A DNA stretch of 64,000 nt from Diaporthe sp. PMI_573 (taxonomy: Eukaryota; Ascomycota; Sordariomycetes; Diaporthales; Diaporthaceae), in contig JAJTUP010000029.1 in assembly GCA_021399435.1 (NCBI GenBank), positions 186,001-250,000 of the forward strand. Direction: 5' to 3'. A program made the position numbers and the translations under genes. The notes below the pieces were generated by a model. The model worked only from the letters and a program-made list of their open reading frames with translations, was not told where the DNA came from and ran no database searches. How positions within the stretch are numbered: position 1 is the stretch's first letter; every line of letters starts with the position of its first letter. Below, piece after piece: positions 55,067 to 64,000 of the stretch.

Positions 55067-56764
55067 ATGTCCAAATCCACATTACAACATCGGCTACGAC
55101 ATCAATTTCACACAAGATTCAAATTGCGGCGTGTTTCAGACAACGGTCAGCTGCGTAGTCACCCTTCTCATCTTTGCCAGGCGTGTCTGTCAGTACTCGC
55201 CAGTGATGTCAAAAGTGAGAAGGTATATCCTCATCATATCGATTTGAAAGATTTCATTGAGGCCAGCGAAATAAAATGCTATATTTGCTCGTGGCTATTC
55301 ACAAATCTCTCCACAAGTTCTCAAGACAATCTACTGTTACTAGCCAGGGAAAATATATCAGCTCAAGCGATCGCTTCGGAGGCCGCTTCCAGACAGCCAA
55401 TTCTGAGAGCCGAGTTACTCAACAACATTCGGAATGGTGCAATAGAAAGCAAGTGGTACGAGGGCGTGTCATGGGCTTCACTCACCTCTATGAAAGTTGA
55501 ACATCATTCTGAGAAGTACCTGTCAATCTCAGTCCTCCTAAACCCATTTTACGAAGATTACTTCCCATCGACTACAAGGTTCTCCGATAGTTGGTTGAGG
55601 GATGTGTGGGCAATTGTCATGAATGAAATGCGTCTGCTCATAAGAGAATTCGTCATTATCACCCAAGGTTTTCTCACTCCCGCTCTGGCACCGTGAGACG
55701 TCATTCACTAATCAGACATAGACGTTATTGACTTGGGTCTCATTGCAACCGAAATCTCTTTGAATACCGACTCTATGGAGACATGGACTACCGTTGTCGG
55801 ATGGTTTCAACGATGTGCTGAGCACCATCAATGCTTGTCCCGAATTGATCCAAGCTGGTATCCGACTCGTTTGGTTGAAAGAATTTCAAGCAAATCTTTC
55901 AGGGTTATCCGGTCAGACTCGGCGTTATTTGAAGCAAAACGAGGTTATATCACCTTAAGCCATCGTTGGGGTGACGACAAGTTTGCCAAACTCACAAAGA
56001 ACAACCTCTCAGCCCTGCAAAGAGGTTCTCCAATCAGGACACTAAGCAAGTCATTCCAAGACGCTATGATCATTGCTGAGCGGTTGGGTATAGCATATGT
56101 GTGGATCGACTCATTATGCATTATTCAGTCTGGTGATAACGGTGAAGACTGGCGTCGAGAATCTATGACAATGGCCCAGGCGTATTCCAATTCATACTGT
56201 AACATCTCAGCTGACTGGGGTGATGAATTTGGTGGTTTATTTTACAAGAGGACGCCTATTTTCGAGCCACCTTGCAAAATCTCTCTGGACGGAGGTGAGT
56301 GTTATGTAACGCGCGCACGCGGCTGGTCGGAAAATTTGATGGAGTCACCCTTGAATCGCCGTGGATGGGTGCTACAAGAACGCCTCCTTGCGCCACGCGT
56401 AATGCATTTCTCACCTCAACAGGTATCATGGGAATGCGGGCAAAAGCTTGCATGGGAGAAGACGCCTATGGGTTTCGACGATTCAGGCGACCCTGCTTCG
56501 TCTTACGGACTGAATGAATGCGTCCAAACGTGCGAGGCAATGAGACGTCTCAAGCTTTATGAGCCAGATGCGGCAGTCAATTGGCCAAGCCTTGTGAAAG
56601 ATTATACTGTGTGTGGTCTCACTGAACAGTCTGATAGGCTAGTTGCCGTGGCTGGGATAGCCAGAGTACTGGCTTCCACAGTCAAGGACCAGTACGTTGC
56701 GGGTATCTGGGCAAAGACGCTGCCGCATTCATTGGGATGGAAGAAAGTCGGGGGGCGAGTTCGC

Positions 56765-56818
56765 GGATCCACGGCATCGTATGGATCCACGACATCATAC
56801 GGATCCACGAAATCATAC
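56765..56818 (+). repeat. 18-bp coding tandem repeat x 3 in the HET gene
   Basis: Three consecutive 18-mers starting GGATCCACG (56765, 56783, 56801) encode GSTASY, GSTTSY and GSTKSY, inserted between GWKKVGGRVR and the conserved SFSWA block. Confidence 0.9.
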
Positions 56819-57243
56819 GACATACCTCCCTGGAAGAGGATATCCTCATTTTTCTTGGGACAGCAGAAAATTGCGGAGCAAAGTTTCAGCCGTACGACAC
56901 AGTACTACGCGCCTTCTTTCTCTTGGGCAGCTGCCGATGGGGCGGTAGAATTCCCCGGATTTCATTCCTACCCACTCAGGACTGTGCATCAGCCACTTTC
57001 ATCAAGTACCGAGCGAGAATACCTTCTTCAGCTACCGACAATGCGGCGGGAGCCAAAGCTTGCGATCAGATTCTCACCCACCACGTGTTTGGCCCTATGA
57101 CCTCGCCAGAGGTAGAGATCCGGATACAAGGAATATTGAGGTCCTACCGGAGTGATTGGGTTACGAACTTCTCTAAGCGCCGCTATCCAAATGTCGAGAT
57201 TTGCACCTACCCATCTACGTCTAGCGAGTTTAATCTATCTGCA

Positions 57244-57315
57244 GATGGCGAGGATACTTCATCTACAGATGGCGAGGATACTTCATCTACAGATGACGAG
57301 GACAATCCAGCTACG
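57244..57315 (+). repeat. 24-bp coding tandem repeat x 3 in the HET gene
   Basis: Three 24-mers starting GATGGCGAGG (57244, 57268) and GATGACGAGG (57292) encode DGEDTSST twice and a diverged third unit. They give an acidic Ser/Thr linker just before the transposon insertion. Confidence 0.9.
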
Positions 57316-57381
57316 CATGGCCAAAACGACCCCTCAAGGAAGACCGAGGATGCCCCAAAGGCATATACGGATGACAACCTA

Positions 57382-57424
57382 AGTCGGCCACTGCACATTC
57401 GGCCCACCCCCCCATTCGGCCCAC
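57382..57424 (+). repeat. Left terminal inverted repeat of the Fot1-like element
   Basis: 43 bp, identical to the reverse complement of 59196-59238, with an internal direct repeat ATTCGGCCCAC on both sides of a C-run. Confidence 0.93.
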
Positions 57425-57447
57425 CCAAATCGCCCACCCGCCACAAC

Positions 57448-59110
57448 TACCCTTCGACTTCATCCTCGTTGACGACGCCCGTTGTTGCCACCACGATGCA
57501 ATTTTCTGGTGTTTCCTCTTCATCAGACCCTTCTTCGTCCGCTGACTCAGCCTTAATCGCTCTGGCTGCAATTTGCGCCTTCCGAATGGCCTGAATGTTG
57601 ACGAACCTTGAGTTGGGGCTGGTTTCGACCTTTCTTCTCTTTACGGATACTGTGGCTTCTAACCTCGCCTTGAGGATCTTATTTTTACGGAGTAGTATCT
57701 TTAATTGCTAATCTTTCTTGTTGTATCCTTTTTTAATTTTCCTGAAGAGAAGCCGTCGTGTATGGTTTGAGTAATCGCTCTGGTTAAAAACCCTGTGTAA
57801 TACCTGTAGCTCTCGGGATGCCCTTGGTGTTGATAACAACGACTTTTTTACAGTAATGGGTACTAGAGTGACTATTTCGACCCTTTTCTTTCTTGTGGTG
57901 GACTTTATTTTAGCCTCTTTTGCCTCCTTTACTGCATTCTTGGCAAGAATAGCGTTTATTAGTGGCTTTGCTATATTGACTGGCTATAAACTAGTCCCTC
58001 GCCACCTACTGGTAATGTTTCTTTCTGAGAGGGCATGTAATTGTGCCTTTTGAAAGCACTATAGAAAAAGTTGCTTGCCTGTAAAGGTGTCTTTAAAGTA
58101 GAAGCTAAGGTTATCGGCTTTGTGCTTATATGCTGCTTTTAGCGACGAAAATATACCAATGTTAAGAGGTTAAAGTATATACAATATATGTGGTGGTAAA
58201 TAAATAATGTAAATCTTATTTGAGAAGCATTTCTATATAAATTTAAAGGTATAGTGGCTTTTATAACTATTGAGGACTAATAAACGCTACTCGGAAGAGT
58301 CCTTAGGGGCGGTCTATAGAATAAAGATCTTTTAAAGCCATTTAAGTGCCACGGCATTGTTAGTCTAGCCGTTTTTTGTTGCTGTAAACTCCCAATCCTT
58401 ATGCCTTTTAAGGGTCTTAAACTATTACTATTAGATGTGTTTTCCTTTAAAGATAACAAGTAGAGAGTATGCCTTGCCTGTAGCCGAGATATATTTAAGA
58501 TACAAGGTCCATATCTTCCCTCTATTGCTTTTTTAATAAACAAGCTTTCTTCCTTCTGGCCTAATGACTATGCTGTTAGATCCCTTGCCCTTAGCGATGC
58601 CCCCTTTGTCGGCATTATGGCGATTCTTTGGCTAAACCTTAAGGATAGCCGGAAGGCAAAGGAGGTTAAACTATGGCTTAATTATCTCCGTTTTGGCGCC
58701 ATTAATGCGGCTAAAGTGTATCTGATGGCTTTGAATACTTTGAATCTCTGGATTTCTTACGAGAAAAGCGGCTAGCTAGTTGCGGCTAAGCGGTGGTGGT
58801 TGTGCCTAAGATATAGTTATCTGGCTGGCGAAGGACCTTAATTTAAAATAGATTAACGGTAGCCCCAGAGTTGCCTGATTAAGTGTAAATTGGGTTAATT
58901 TGGTTTCCTGATTTGACGATAACCTTATCTGCTAATTTGAAGCATCAGAATGGCTTTGGGCGCTGTGGCGACGATTATAAAGTGTGTTTCTCGGAATGCC
59001 CCAATGTGAGGCGGCCTGTTGTATGCCGGCGCCTGCCGAGATTGCCTCGAGGGCCGACTGTATGTTATCTTCGGTATACGGCTTTATTGAAGGGTAGGGA
59101 GCGTGCTTGT
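57448..59110 (-). pseudogene. Decayed Fot1/pogo-like transposase
   Basis: Read on the minus strand. The N-terminal psq-type DNA-binding helix-turn-helix is clear near 59090-58950: PYTEDNIQSALEAISAGAGI then AASHWGIPRNTLYNRR, followed by an in-frame stop and LSSNQE. The DDE region near 58400-58260 reads WEFTATKNG*TNNAVALKWL then RLLVLNSYKSH. Tryptophan codons have become TAG, and the Asp-Gly-His-x-Ser-His type motif is changed (Asp to Asn, Gly to Ser). The C-terminal tail near 57640-57450 (NSRFVNIQAIRKAQIAARAI) ends at a stop at 57448. The changes are C-to-T/G-to-A transitions, as expected from repeat-induced point mutation. No intact product is possible. Confidence 0.88.
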
Positions 59111-59195
59111 AAAGTTTGAAGAGAAGAAAAAAATTACTTGTTGAGAAAACGCGTTTTTTGTGCAGATGTGGACCTGACGCGGTCGCGGGTGTGGA

Positions 59196-59238
59196 GTGGG
59201 CCGAATGGGGGGGTGGGCCGAATGTGCAGTGGCCGACT
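59196..59238 (-). repeat. Right terminal inverted repeat of the Fot1-like element
   Basis: 43 bp, perfect inverted copy of 57382-57424, followed by the TA target duplication at 59239-59240. Confidence 0.93.
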
Positions 59239-59606
59239 TATTTGTCGATCTCGAATTCGCTCGCCTCGTGGATAGCAAGGACGATACCCCATTCCCCGTT
59301 ACCTATGATCGTGTTGCCGAGGAGGACGCAGAAATGTGCACTGAATTGTATTATTATACAATCATTTGGTGTGCTCCCTCCAACTGCCAATCCGTGTCGA
59401 GTGTCTCCCTCGGCTATTATGGTGCACAAGGGGTCTTTTTGAAATCGGTGGATGCGAGCATGGGTCGCTTTGAGCGTATCGGTTATTTGGAACATTGGCC
59501 GGGCCCCAGTGGAAGAGACCTACGCAAACCGCTGGGCAACGAGAAAGAGTTGCCTGCATGGAATTACGACGAGAACACGGGGCAACACACGTTCTACATA
59601 GTTTGA

Positions 59607-60434
59607 AGCATACCTCAGAGACATCACTTAAGCCAGCGCCTTCGAGGTCGCTCCTCAGCCCGATCAGCAGCGCTTCCAACAAAAAAGAAAGCCTAACCTG
59701 TTCAGCTGATTCAAGTTGCAGGCAGGGTCACAGCAACATCGGCCCCTACCCACCGCTCAGACAGAATTGGTCTCACAGATAGAAGGGCGTATCGACTGCT
59801 GTCCCAGGATATGTCCCGCTCGAGCATCCCGAACCCAGGTCTGGAGAAGTCCTTGCTAGGACCAAAGACGTTTCACTCTGAAGTGAAGGGATTTTGTTGC
59901 GGTGCGAGAGTCATAATCGGACATGTGGAGGCGCAATGCGAGAGTATCACCGCGCATTGAGAACGGTAATGAGCAGAAGTCAAGATATTGTATAGCGGGG
60001 CTCGCGGCAGATGCGCATCTGGGGAAAGCTTAACTCGGCCGTGCCGCCATGCTTGAGCGTCCGGACCGGGTCAACCACGGAATGGGCGACCCGTAAGTAT
60101 TCGGTCCAAGGCCGGCAGAGATGACGTCCACCTCGTCTATTGGTTGATGAAAGAAGAAAATGCATATTTCGTAAAATTCAATCTACAGGTCTTGAGATTC
60201 AACGGCGTCTTAGATCTGGCCCACAGTATACGTTTTCCTTGCTAGATCGGGCCAAGAAGGGAAACTGGTCAATTCTGCCAGACACCAAGATGCATCGAGA
60301 CCATCGACTTTTGCGACCTCATTTGAAGAGGGGAAAAAGATTAGTAAGAAATTGAATAGCAGGCTTATCTGTATGAATACTATGAAGCAGGCGTGGGTGC
60401 TCAGATACCCAATTTGGATGGCGCTGGTTGGGCA
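59607..60434. other. Intergenic, 0.83 kb
   Basis: This region lies between the HET C-terminal fragment and the second inverted-repeat element. No gene is recognised and composition is normal up to the element. Confidence 0.4.
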
Positions 60435-60436
60435 TA

Positions 60437-61115
60437 CAGTGGGCCCGAAAAAGTCTCGGCCCCCTCTTAAGAATACCCATACAAATTCACCCACTTTAAA
60501 GAGAGTTTTTTATATCATCAAAATTTGTCCTCGACTCAAACGTTATATTTTAATATAATTTAAGTGATAAAATATAGAATTCTTAAAAGTATAGCTTTAT
60601 AAATATTTTTGTTTTAGTTTTACATTGCTTTAAATCTAAAGATATCTTAAATTTTGAAAATTGTTAAGGAAAATGGCCACTAAGACCCCCTATAAGTCCA
60701 CTAACGAGTCATGCTTTCTTTTTTTAAAACTAAAGAAATCAACTCTTTTATCTTTAAGATTTTATACAACTTATAATATATTTTTTTAGAATAATATTTC
60801 TCTTATTTAAGTATACTTAACTATTTAATAATACTATAGAATTTTTTTCTACTTTAGTACTATTTTATTTAATTTTAAAACTCCATTTAAACTTATAGTA
60901 TTTAAAACTTATAAGAGATCTTTAATCTTATTTATTTATTTAAAGTTTACTATTTTTAAACTATTAATTTTTATTATATGAGAGTAAAATGACTATATTT
61001 TATATTTCTATAAGACTTTTTTATATATATGTGTTGTGGGGCTGGCTATTTTAGCTATATCATGAAAGTAAGGGTTGAGATTTACGAGAGGGCCGAGACT
61101 TTTTCGGCCCCACTG
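60437..61115. mobile_element. AT-rich MITE-like element with TA target duplication, 679 bp
   Basis: The terminal inverted repeats (60437-60470 and 61082-61115) match at 31 of 34 positions and start CAGTGGG(C/G)CCGAAAAAGT. They are flanked by TA at 60435-60436 and 61116-61117. The interior (about 60540-61060) is extremely AT-rich without coding capacity, consistent with a non-autonomous or RIP-eroded Tc1-mariner-type element. Its inverted repeats differ from those of the element at 57.4 kb. Confidence 0.85.
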
Positions 61116-61354
61116 TATGCACTGCCCTCTTTCTGCTTATAGTTCCTGAAGTTATAGTGCAGGAGACCTGAGCGTGGGCCCCAAATACACTGGCTGGCTA
61201 CACTATAATGGCAAAACTTTGGAGGCAAAGTTCAGATAATCTCTAAATATGTGTAGTGGAATATAGTATTTCTTGCAGATACGAAATAAAGAGGGCATCC
61301 TATAGTTTATAAGCAAATGTTTTCGCCCAAGCGGACCAGTATATAGAAGCGGGT

Positions 61355-62671
61355 TTAGAGAGAGATGCAGCGGTGGATAAGCTGCTTCCTAGATAATCTA
61401 CCTCCCCCCTCGACGATTGATATTACCTTCCGGTGTGTAGGCAATTCATACCCCAGATTCAGACTCTCAGCAGACTTAAGAAGCCATCCGTTGCATTCTT
61501 GTATCTCCGTCTGTTTCCCAGCCCGCACGTCTTGGAGCATCGAGCTAGTATGGGTCCTTACCTTGTGGCCGACATCGTACACTATAAGTCGTAGATTCGA
61601 GAAGGAGAAACGCTGAAGGAGTGCTTCCCTACCTAGGTCCCCCCTGGATGGTATGTCGTTAGCGTCGCCCCCAAGGATCTTCTGACCAACTGGATCCAGC
61701 ACCAGGCTGGTCAGCACGATGCTCGCTTCTCGGATGAGCGCGTCGACGACCTGCGGCAGCATGTCTCCGCGATCTGCAAACAGCTCTCCATTCTCGCAGT
61801 CCATGATGGCGCTCAAGGGGTTGATGACTGAGTTTACGACGAGTTTCTCAAGCTGCGATGCCCATAGCTCTCCCGCGGAAACGACCCGAGCCGCAAGGTG
61901 AGGTGCCTGGGCCATCTGACTCAGAAGATAACGGTGTGCGTTCCCCGAGTGCGCATTCGGGCTGATTGGCCCGATCAACATGGCCGCCATCGATGCGTGG
62001 ACGCTCCTGAAGGGCGCCACCGAGGTGACGCCATGGGTTGTCACACACGCCAGCCAGCTCGGGCGCGTGTGGTCCAGGAATCGAAGTCGCTGGTAGAGCT
62101 CCCCCGCGGGCGGCCAGAGATTGCAAATGCCGTTTTGAACAAAGGCTACCGTCGACGCGCCATGCAAGTACCGCCTCAGCTTATCGATCTGCGGCATGAC
62201 ATCTGTTGCCTTTGTGGCCACGATGAGGTTCTCGATGGGCGTGAGCTCCTGGATTGGACCATTCGTCGGCTTTTCGTCCGTCCACCACTCAACATCAAAA
62301 TCCGTGAACCTGTCCACCTTGCCGTGACGTGTCATCTCGATTCCCGGCGTTGAGTCCCAGTGTTCCAGAAGCGACTTTCGATGGACAACCAAGGTGATTG
62401 GTGGCTTCGCCGGGATTTGAGAGAGGCTGGTCGCAAGCAGGCGACCCAGGTTCCCGACTCCAAGCACATAAATCCTTTCTGAAGCTGTTCTGTTCTTTGC
62501 CGCCTTGTTTGGTGTTGGTGCGGGCGGAAAGGAAGGGCCAGAGGTGAGATTCACGGCTGTCCAAGCAAAGAGCTTCAGCGGAGGGCTGTTATCTTCGACG
62601 ATGTTCCTGAGCCAGGCTGCTGGCGTCTGTTGAAGGCCGCCGCTCTGAGCTTGCTTTTGTTTAGACAACAT
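61355..62671 (-). CDS. Ketopantoate reductase-like (2-dehydropantoate 2-reductase family) protein
   Basis: NADPH-dependent reductase of the PanE/ApbA family; the classical reaction makes pantoate for coenzyme A synthesis. The first ATG of the frame is at 62671 (MLSKQKQAQSGG). The dinucleotide motif is IYVLGVGNLGRLLATSL, followed by TLVVHR. Typical blocks are NLIVATKATDV, STVAFVQNGI, VTTHGVTSVAPF and, in the C-terminal helical domain, LEKLVVNSVINPLSAIMDCE with the catalytic-region Lys and Asn-Ser. A long N-terminal extension precedes the Rossmann domain. The frame stays open upstream of the ATG through sense-looking codons (GTG at 62785 and beyond), so an unseen upstream exon or a mitochondrial presequence is possible. 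Fungi carry several paralogues, so the actual substrate is uncertain. Confidence 0.8.
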   Translation of the reverse strand: MLSKQKQAQSGGLQQTPAAWLRNIVEDNSPPLKLFAWTAVNLTSGPSFPPAPTPNKAAKNRTASERIYVLGVGNLGRLLATSLSQIPAKPPITLVVHRKSLLEHWDSTPGIEMTRHGKVDRFTDFDVEWWTDEKPTNGPIQELTPIENLIVATKATDVMPQIDKLRRYLHGASTVAFVQNGICNLWPPAGELYQRLRFLDHTRPSWLACVTTHGVTSVAPFRSVHASMAAMLIGPISPNAHSGNAHRYLLSQMAQAPHLAARVVSAGELWASQLEKLVVNSVINPLSAIMDCENGELFADRGDMLPQVVDALIREASIVLTSLVLDPVGQKILGGDANDIPSRGDLGREALLQRFSFSNLRLIVYDVGHKVRTHTSSMLQDVRAGKQTEIQECNGWLLKSAESLNLGYELPTHRKVISIVEGGGRLSRKQLIHRCISL

Positions 62672-64000
62672 CGACTGGGAGTGCCGAACTGTCGCCGTTC
62701 GGTGGTCACGGAGCGGGACTCGCCCGGTTCGGTATATGAGTATGCTAGGTCTTGGCCTGAGAAACTGGGTATTCAATTTCTGCACAACAGCCAGTATCGG
62801 ATCGTCGGCGTGATATGAAAAATAACTAGTATGTGAGGTATTTTCTGTACGAGTTGGATCAAACCATAAAGTTGACTGCTCAGAGGACTCTTAAGAACTT
62901 TGTCGAGAGAATTGGCAAAGGGTTGATTAAAGCTTCCCAGGGTTCGCAATTAGTGTTTCATTCTGCTTAATCTTTAGCCCGACACGCTATTATCCTAGTC
63001 CAGGTACAGTGGAATTAATTGCCGAAAGACAGGTCTAGTAAAGATTAAGCAAGAGGCAGGGGATTGAGAAATAAGCATTGCATTAGATTCCAAATACGTG
63101 CAGACTTCGGTTCCTTATTGCTACGTATCTGATGATTACGTGACACCCAAGCATCATATCGAGCTTAGCTAGGAGGCTCTATACTAGACGAAAACTAATC
63201 ACAGTAGCGTACCTACTTTTCTAAGGGCTGATGATTGGCAATAGCAGTTGCCCGGGAAGAGAACCCGGTCCACGTGCGAAATTTCCATGGACAATACTCG
63301 CTGATAATCAGGTCTGTCGCGCCCTAAAATTCCGATTAGGCCCGGCGGCTAATTGTCTATTCCATCGGGCATAACACTTATTGTGTGCACCATTTGGCTT
63401 GTGGTCGACTATATGGCGGGATTGCCCTGTGGGGAGGAATTCTTCTTCCGATATTTCAGCATCTCCGGACGGCGTGGGATTTAGGTGGCGTATAAGCAAC
63501 CGGAGGCGGCCTTAATTTACTTCCAGCGTTTGCATACCGTTAAAGACAAGTTTGCTGTGAATTCTTTGTGCTTGGCCATCCATGCTCTCTTTGCCATCGA
63601 CAGGGATCCTTTGGCATCGGTCCTGAACCAGAGGACCCACACGGGATTGCTCGGTCACCGGGCAGCATGTGCAGCGGAGCTCGTGTAAGGGTCTTGCTGA
63701 GATCCTGGCAGAGCCTCGGGATATTTTGAGGCCGACCTGAGAACGTCGGGGCCGTACGACCTCCTGCGGCCGAAACGACTTACACGGCCACCTCCCACGG
63801 GCCAAGGGGCAATTGTGGTCGAAGATCGTCCCGGGCTTGCGCTCTCTCGGCAGTGATGACCACATATATAGTCCAGACACTGCCATCGTCCCGGGCAGTC
63901 TGAGAGCTCTCACAAGAGCACACATTTCCCGAGATTACGCACATATTTCCCTTTGCATCCTCGTCATCTGGAAGAGGTCGCGCGCGAACTCGGCAGAAAT
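62672..64000. other. Right-edge region without recognisable gene
   Basis: 1.3 kb upstream of the ketopantoate-reductase-like gene. The open frame 63512-63925 (-) has no family resemblance. No RNA gene or repeat is seen. Confidence 0.4.

Larger units (their letters stand above)
57382..59238 (-). mobile_element. Fot1/pogo-like DNA transposon (Tc1-mariner superfamily), 1857 bp
   Basis: The ends are 43-bp perfect terminal inverted repeats (57382-57424 and 59196-59238) starting AGTCGGCCACTGCACATTCG, flanked by TA at 57380-57381 and 59239-59240, the target duplication of the superfamily. The interior is AT-rich and carries on the minus strand the remains of a Fot1/pogo transposase. Insertion lies inside the HET gene; removing the element and one TA rejoins the host reading frame. 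The inverted repeats are intact while the transposase is decayed. Confidence 0.92.
55067..59606 (+). pseudogene. HET-domain (heterokaryon incompatibility) gene split by a transposon
   Basis: The ATG at 55067 leads to the typical HET-protein N-terminus LCQACLSVLASDVKS and IKCYICSWLF. A 48-nt intron (55668-55715) follows, then WFQRCAEHHQCLSRI and the HET domain: GYITLSHRWGDD, LGIAYVWIDSLCIIQSGD, DWRRESMTMAQAYSNSYCNI and NRRGWVLQERLLAPRVMHFS. After SFSWAAADGAVEFPGFH the frame changes near 56977 by one missing base. It continues as ATFIKYRARIP and VEIRIQGILRSYRSDWV to AYTDDNL at 57381. There a transposon interrupts the gene. The remaining C-terminus starts after the second TA (59241, FVDLEFARLVD) and ends ERIGYLEHW...TFYIV at 59606. 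HET proteins trigger cell death on non-self recognition; the N-terminal HET domain itself remains intact. Confidence 0.85.

Noticed and set aside
57382..57594. Proline/serine-rich tail of the HET open frame (RPTPPFGPPKSP...)
   Set aside because: Not original HET protein: it is the transposon inverted repeat and antisense of the transposase C-terminus.
61355..62785. Start of the ketopantoate-reductase-like gene at 62785
   Set aside because: The codon there is GTG, not ATG; 62671 is the first ATG, though an upstream exon cannot be excluded.

Overview
The window is filamentous ascomycete (Pezizomycotina, probably Sordariomycete-like) nuclear DNA. Short GT-AG introns of about 48-120 nt with CTAAC/CTGAC-type branch sites interrupt most genes. 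Gene families are typically fungal (HET domain, PTH11/SAT-like rhodopsin-fold membrane proteins, Dal5- and MCT-type MFS carriers, Vta1, Rrp41). One intron-containing tRNA is present, and AT-rich, transition-mutated (RIP-like) transposon debris lies near the right end. Genes are monocistronic on both strands with 0.3-2.4 kb between them. I see no operon, CRISPR array or convincing biosynthetic cluster.

Layout. 1-2555 (-): hydantoinase/oxoprolinase fused to a DUF917 domain, running off the left edge. 3499-5048 (-): first rhodopsin-fold membrane protein. 7253-8922 (-): aldehyde dehydrogenase. 11361-12618 (+): Fe(II)/2-oxoglutarate oxygenase. 14375-15933 (+): MCT-like carrier. 17560-18750 (+): decayed gene. 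19279-21052 (+): Atg22-like vacuolar permease. 21408-22715 (+): RBR ubiquitin ligase with a hidden in-frame intron. 22928-24724 (-): Dal5-like carrier. 26165-28537 (+): LipB-like protein that has lost its catalytic residues. 29455-31016 (-): membrane-anchored GH105. 32419-33681 (+): second rhodopsin-fold protein. 35336-35905 (+): secreted protein made of Q...R repeats. 36462-37357 (-): thaumatin-like secreted protein.

38.6-45.2 kb is a housekeeping block: Vta1 (-), an Mpd1-like ER disulfide isomerase (+), exosome Rrp41 (-) and an omega-like glutathione transferase (+). A possible 32-residue Cys-rich peptide gene (46.0 kb) and tRNA-Ala(AGC) (46.75 kb) follow, then a third rhodopsin-fold protein (48784-50314).

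50.9-61.1 kb looks like an allorecognition-type region. A 1103-residue TPR protein (-) is divergent from a HET-domain gene (+). The HET gene carries a frameshift and is split by a Fot1/pogo-like transposon (57382-59238). That element has 43-bp perfect inverted repeats, a TA target duplication and an antisense RIP-like decayed transposase. The lost HET C-terminus lies immediately beyond the element, in the expected frame. A second TA-flanked, AT-rich inverted-repeat element (60437-61115) lies 0.8 kb further on. A ketopantoate-reductase-like gene (61355-62671, -) ends the annotated part.

The strongest leads are the transposon-split HET gene beside the TPR gene, the LipB pseudoenzyme, and the secreted Q...R repeat protein, which resembles a multi-peptide precursor.
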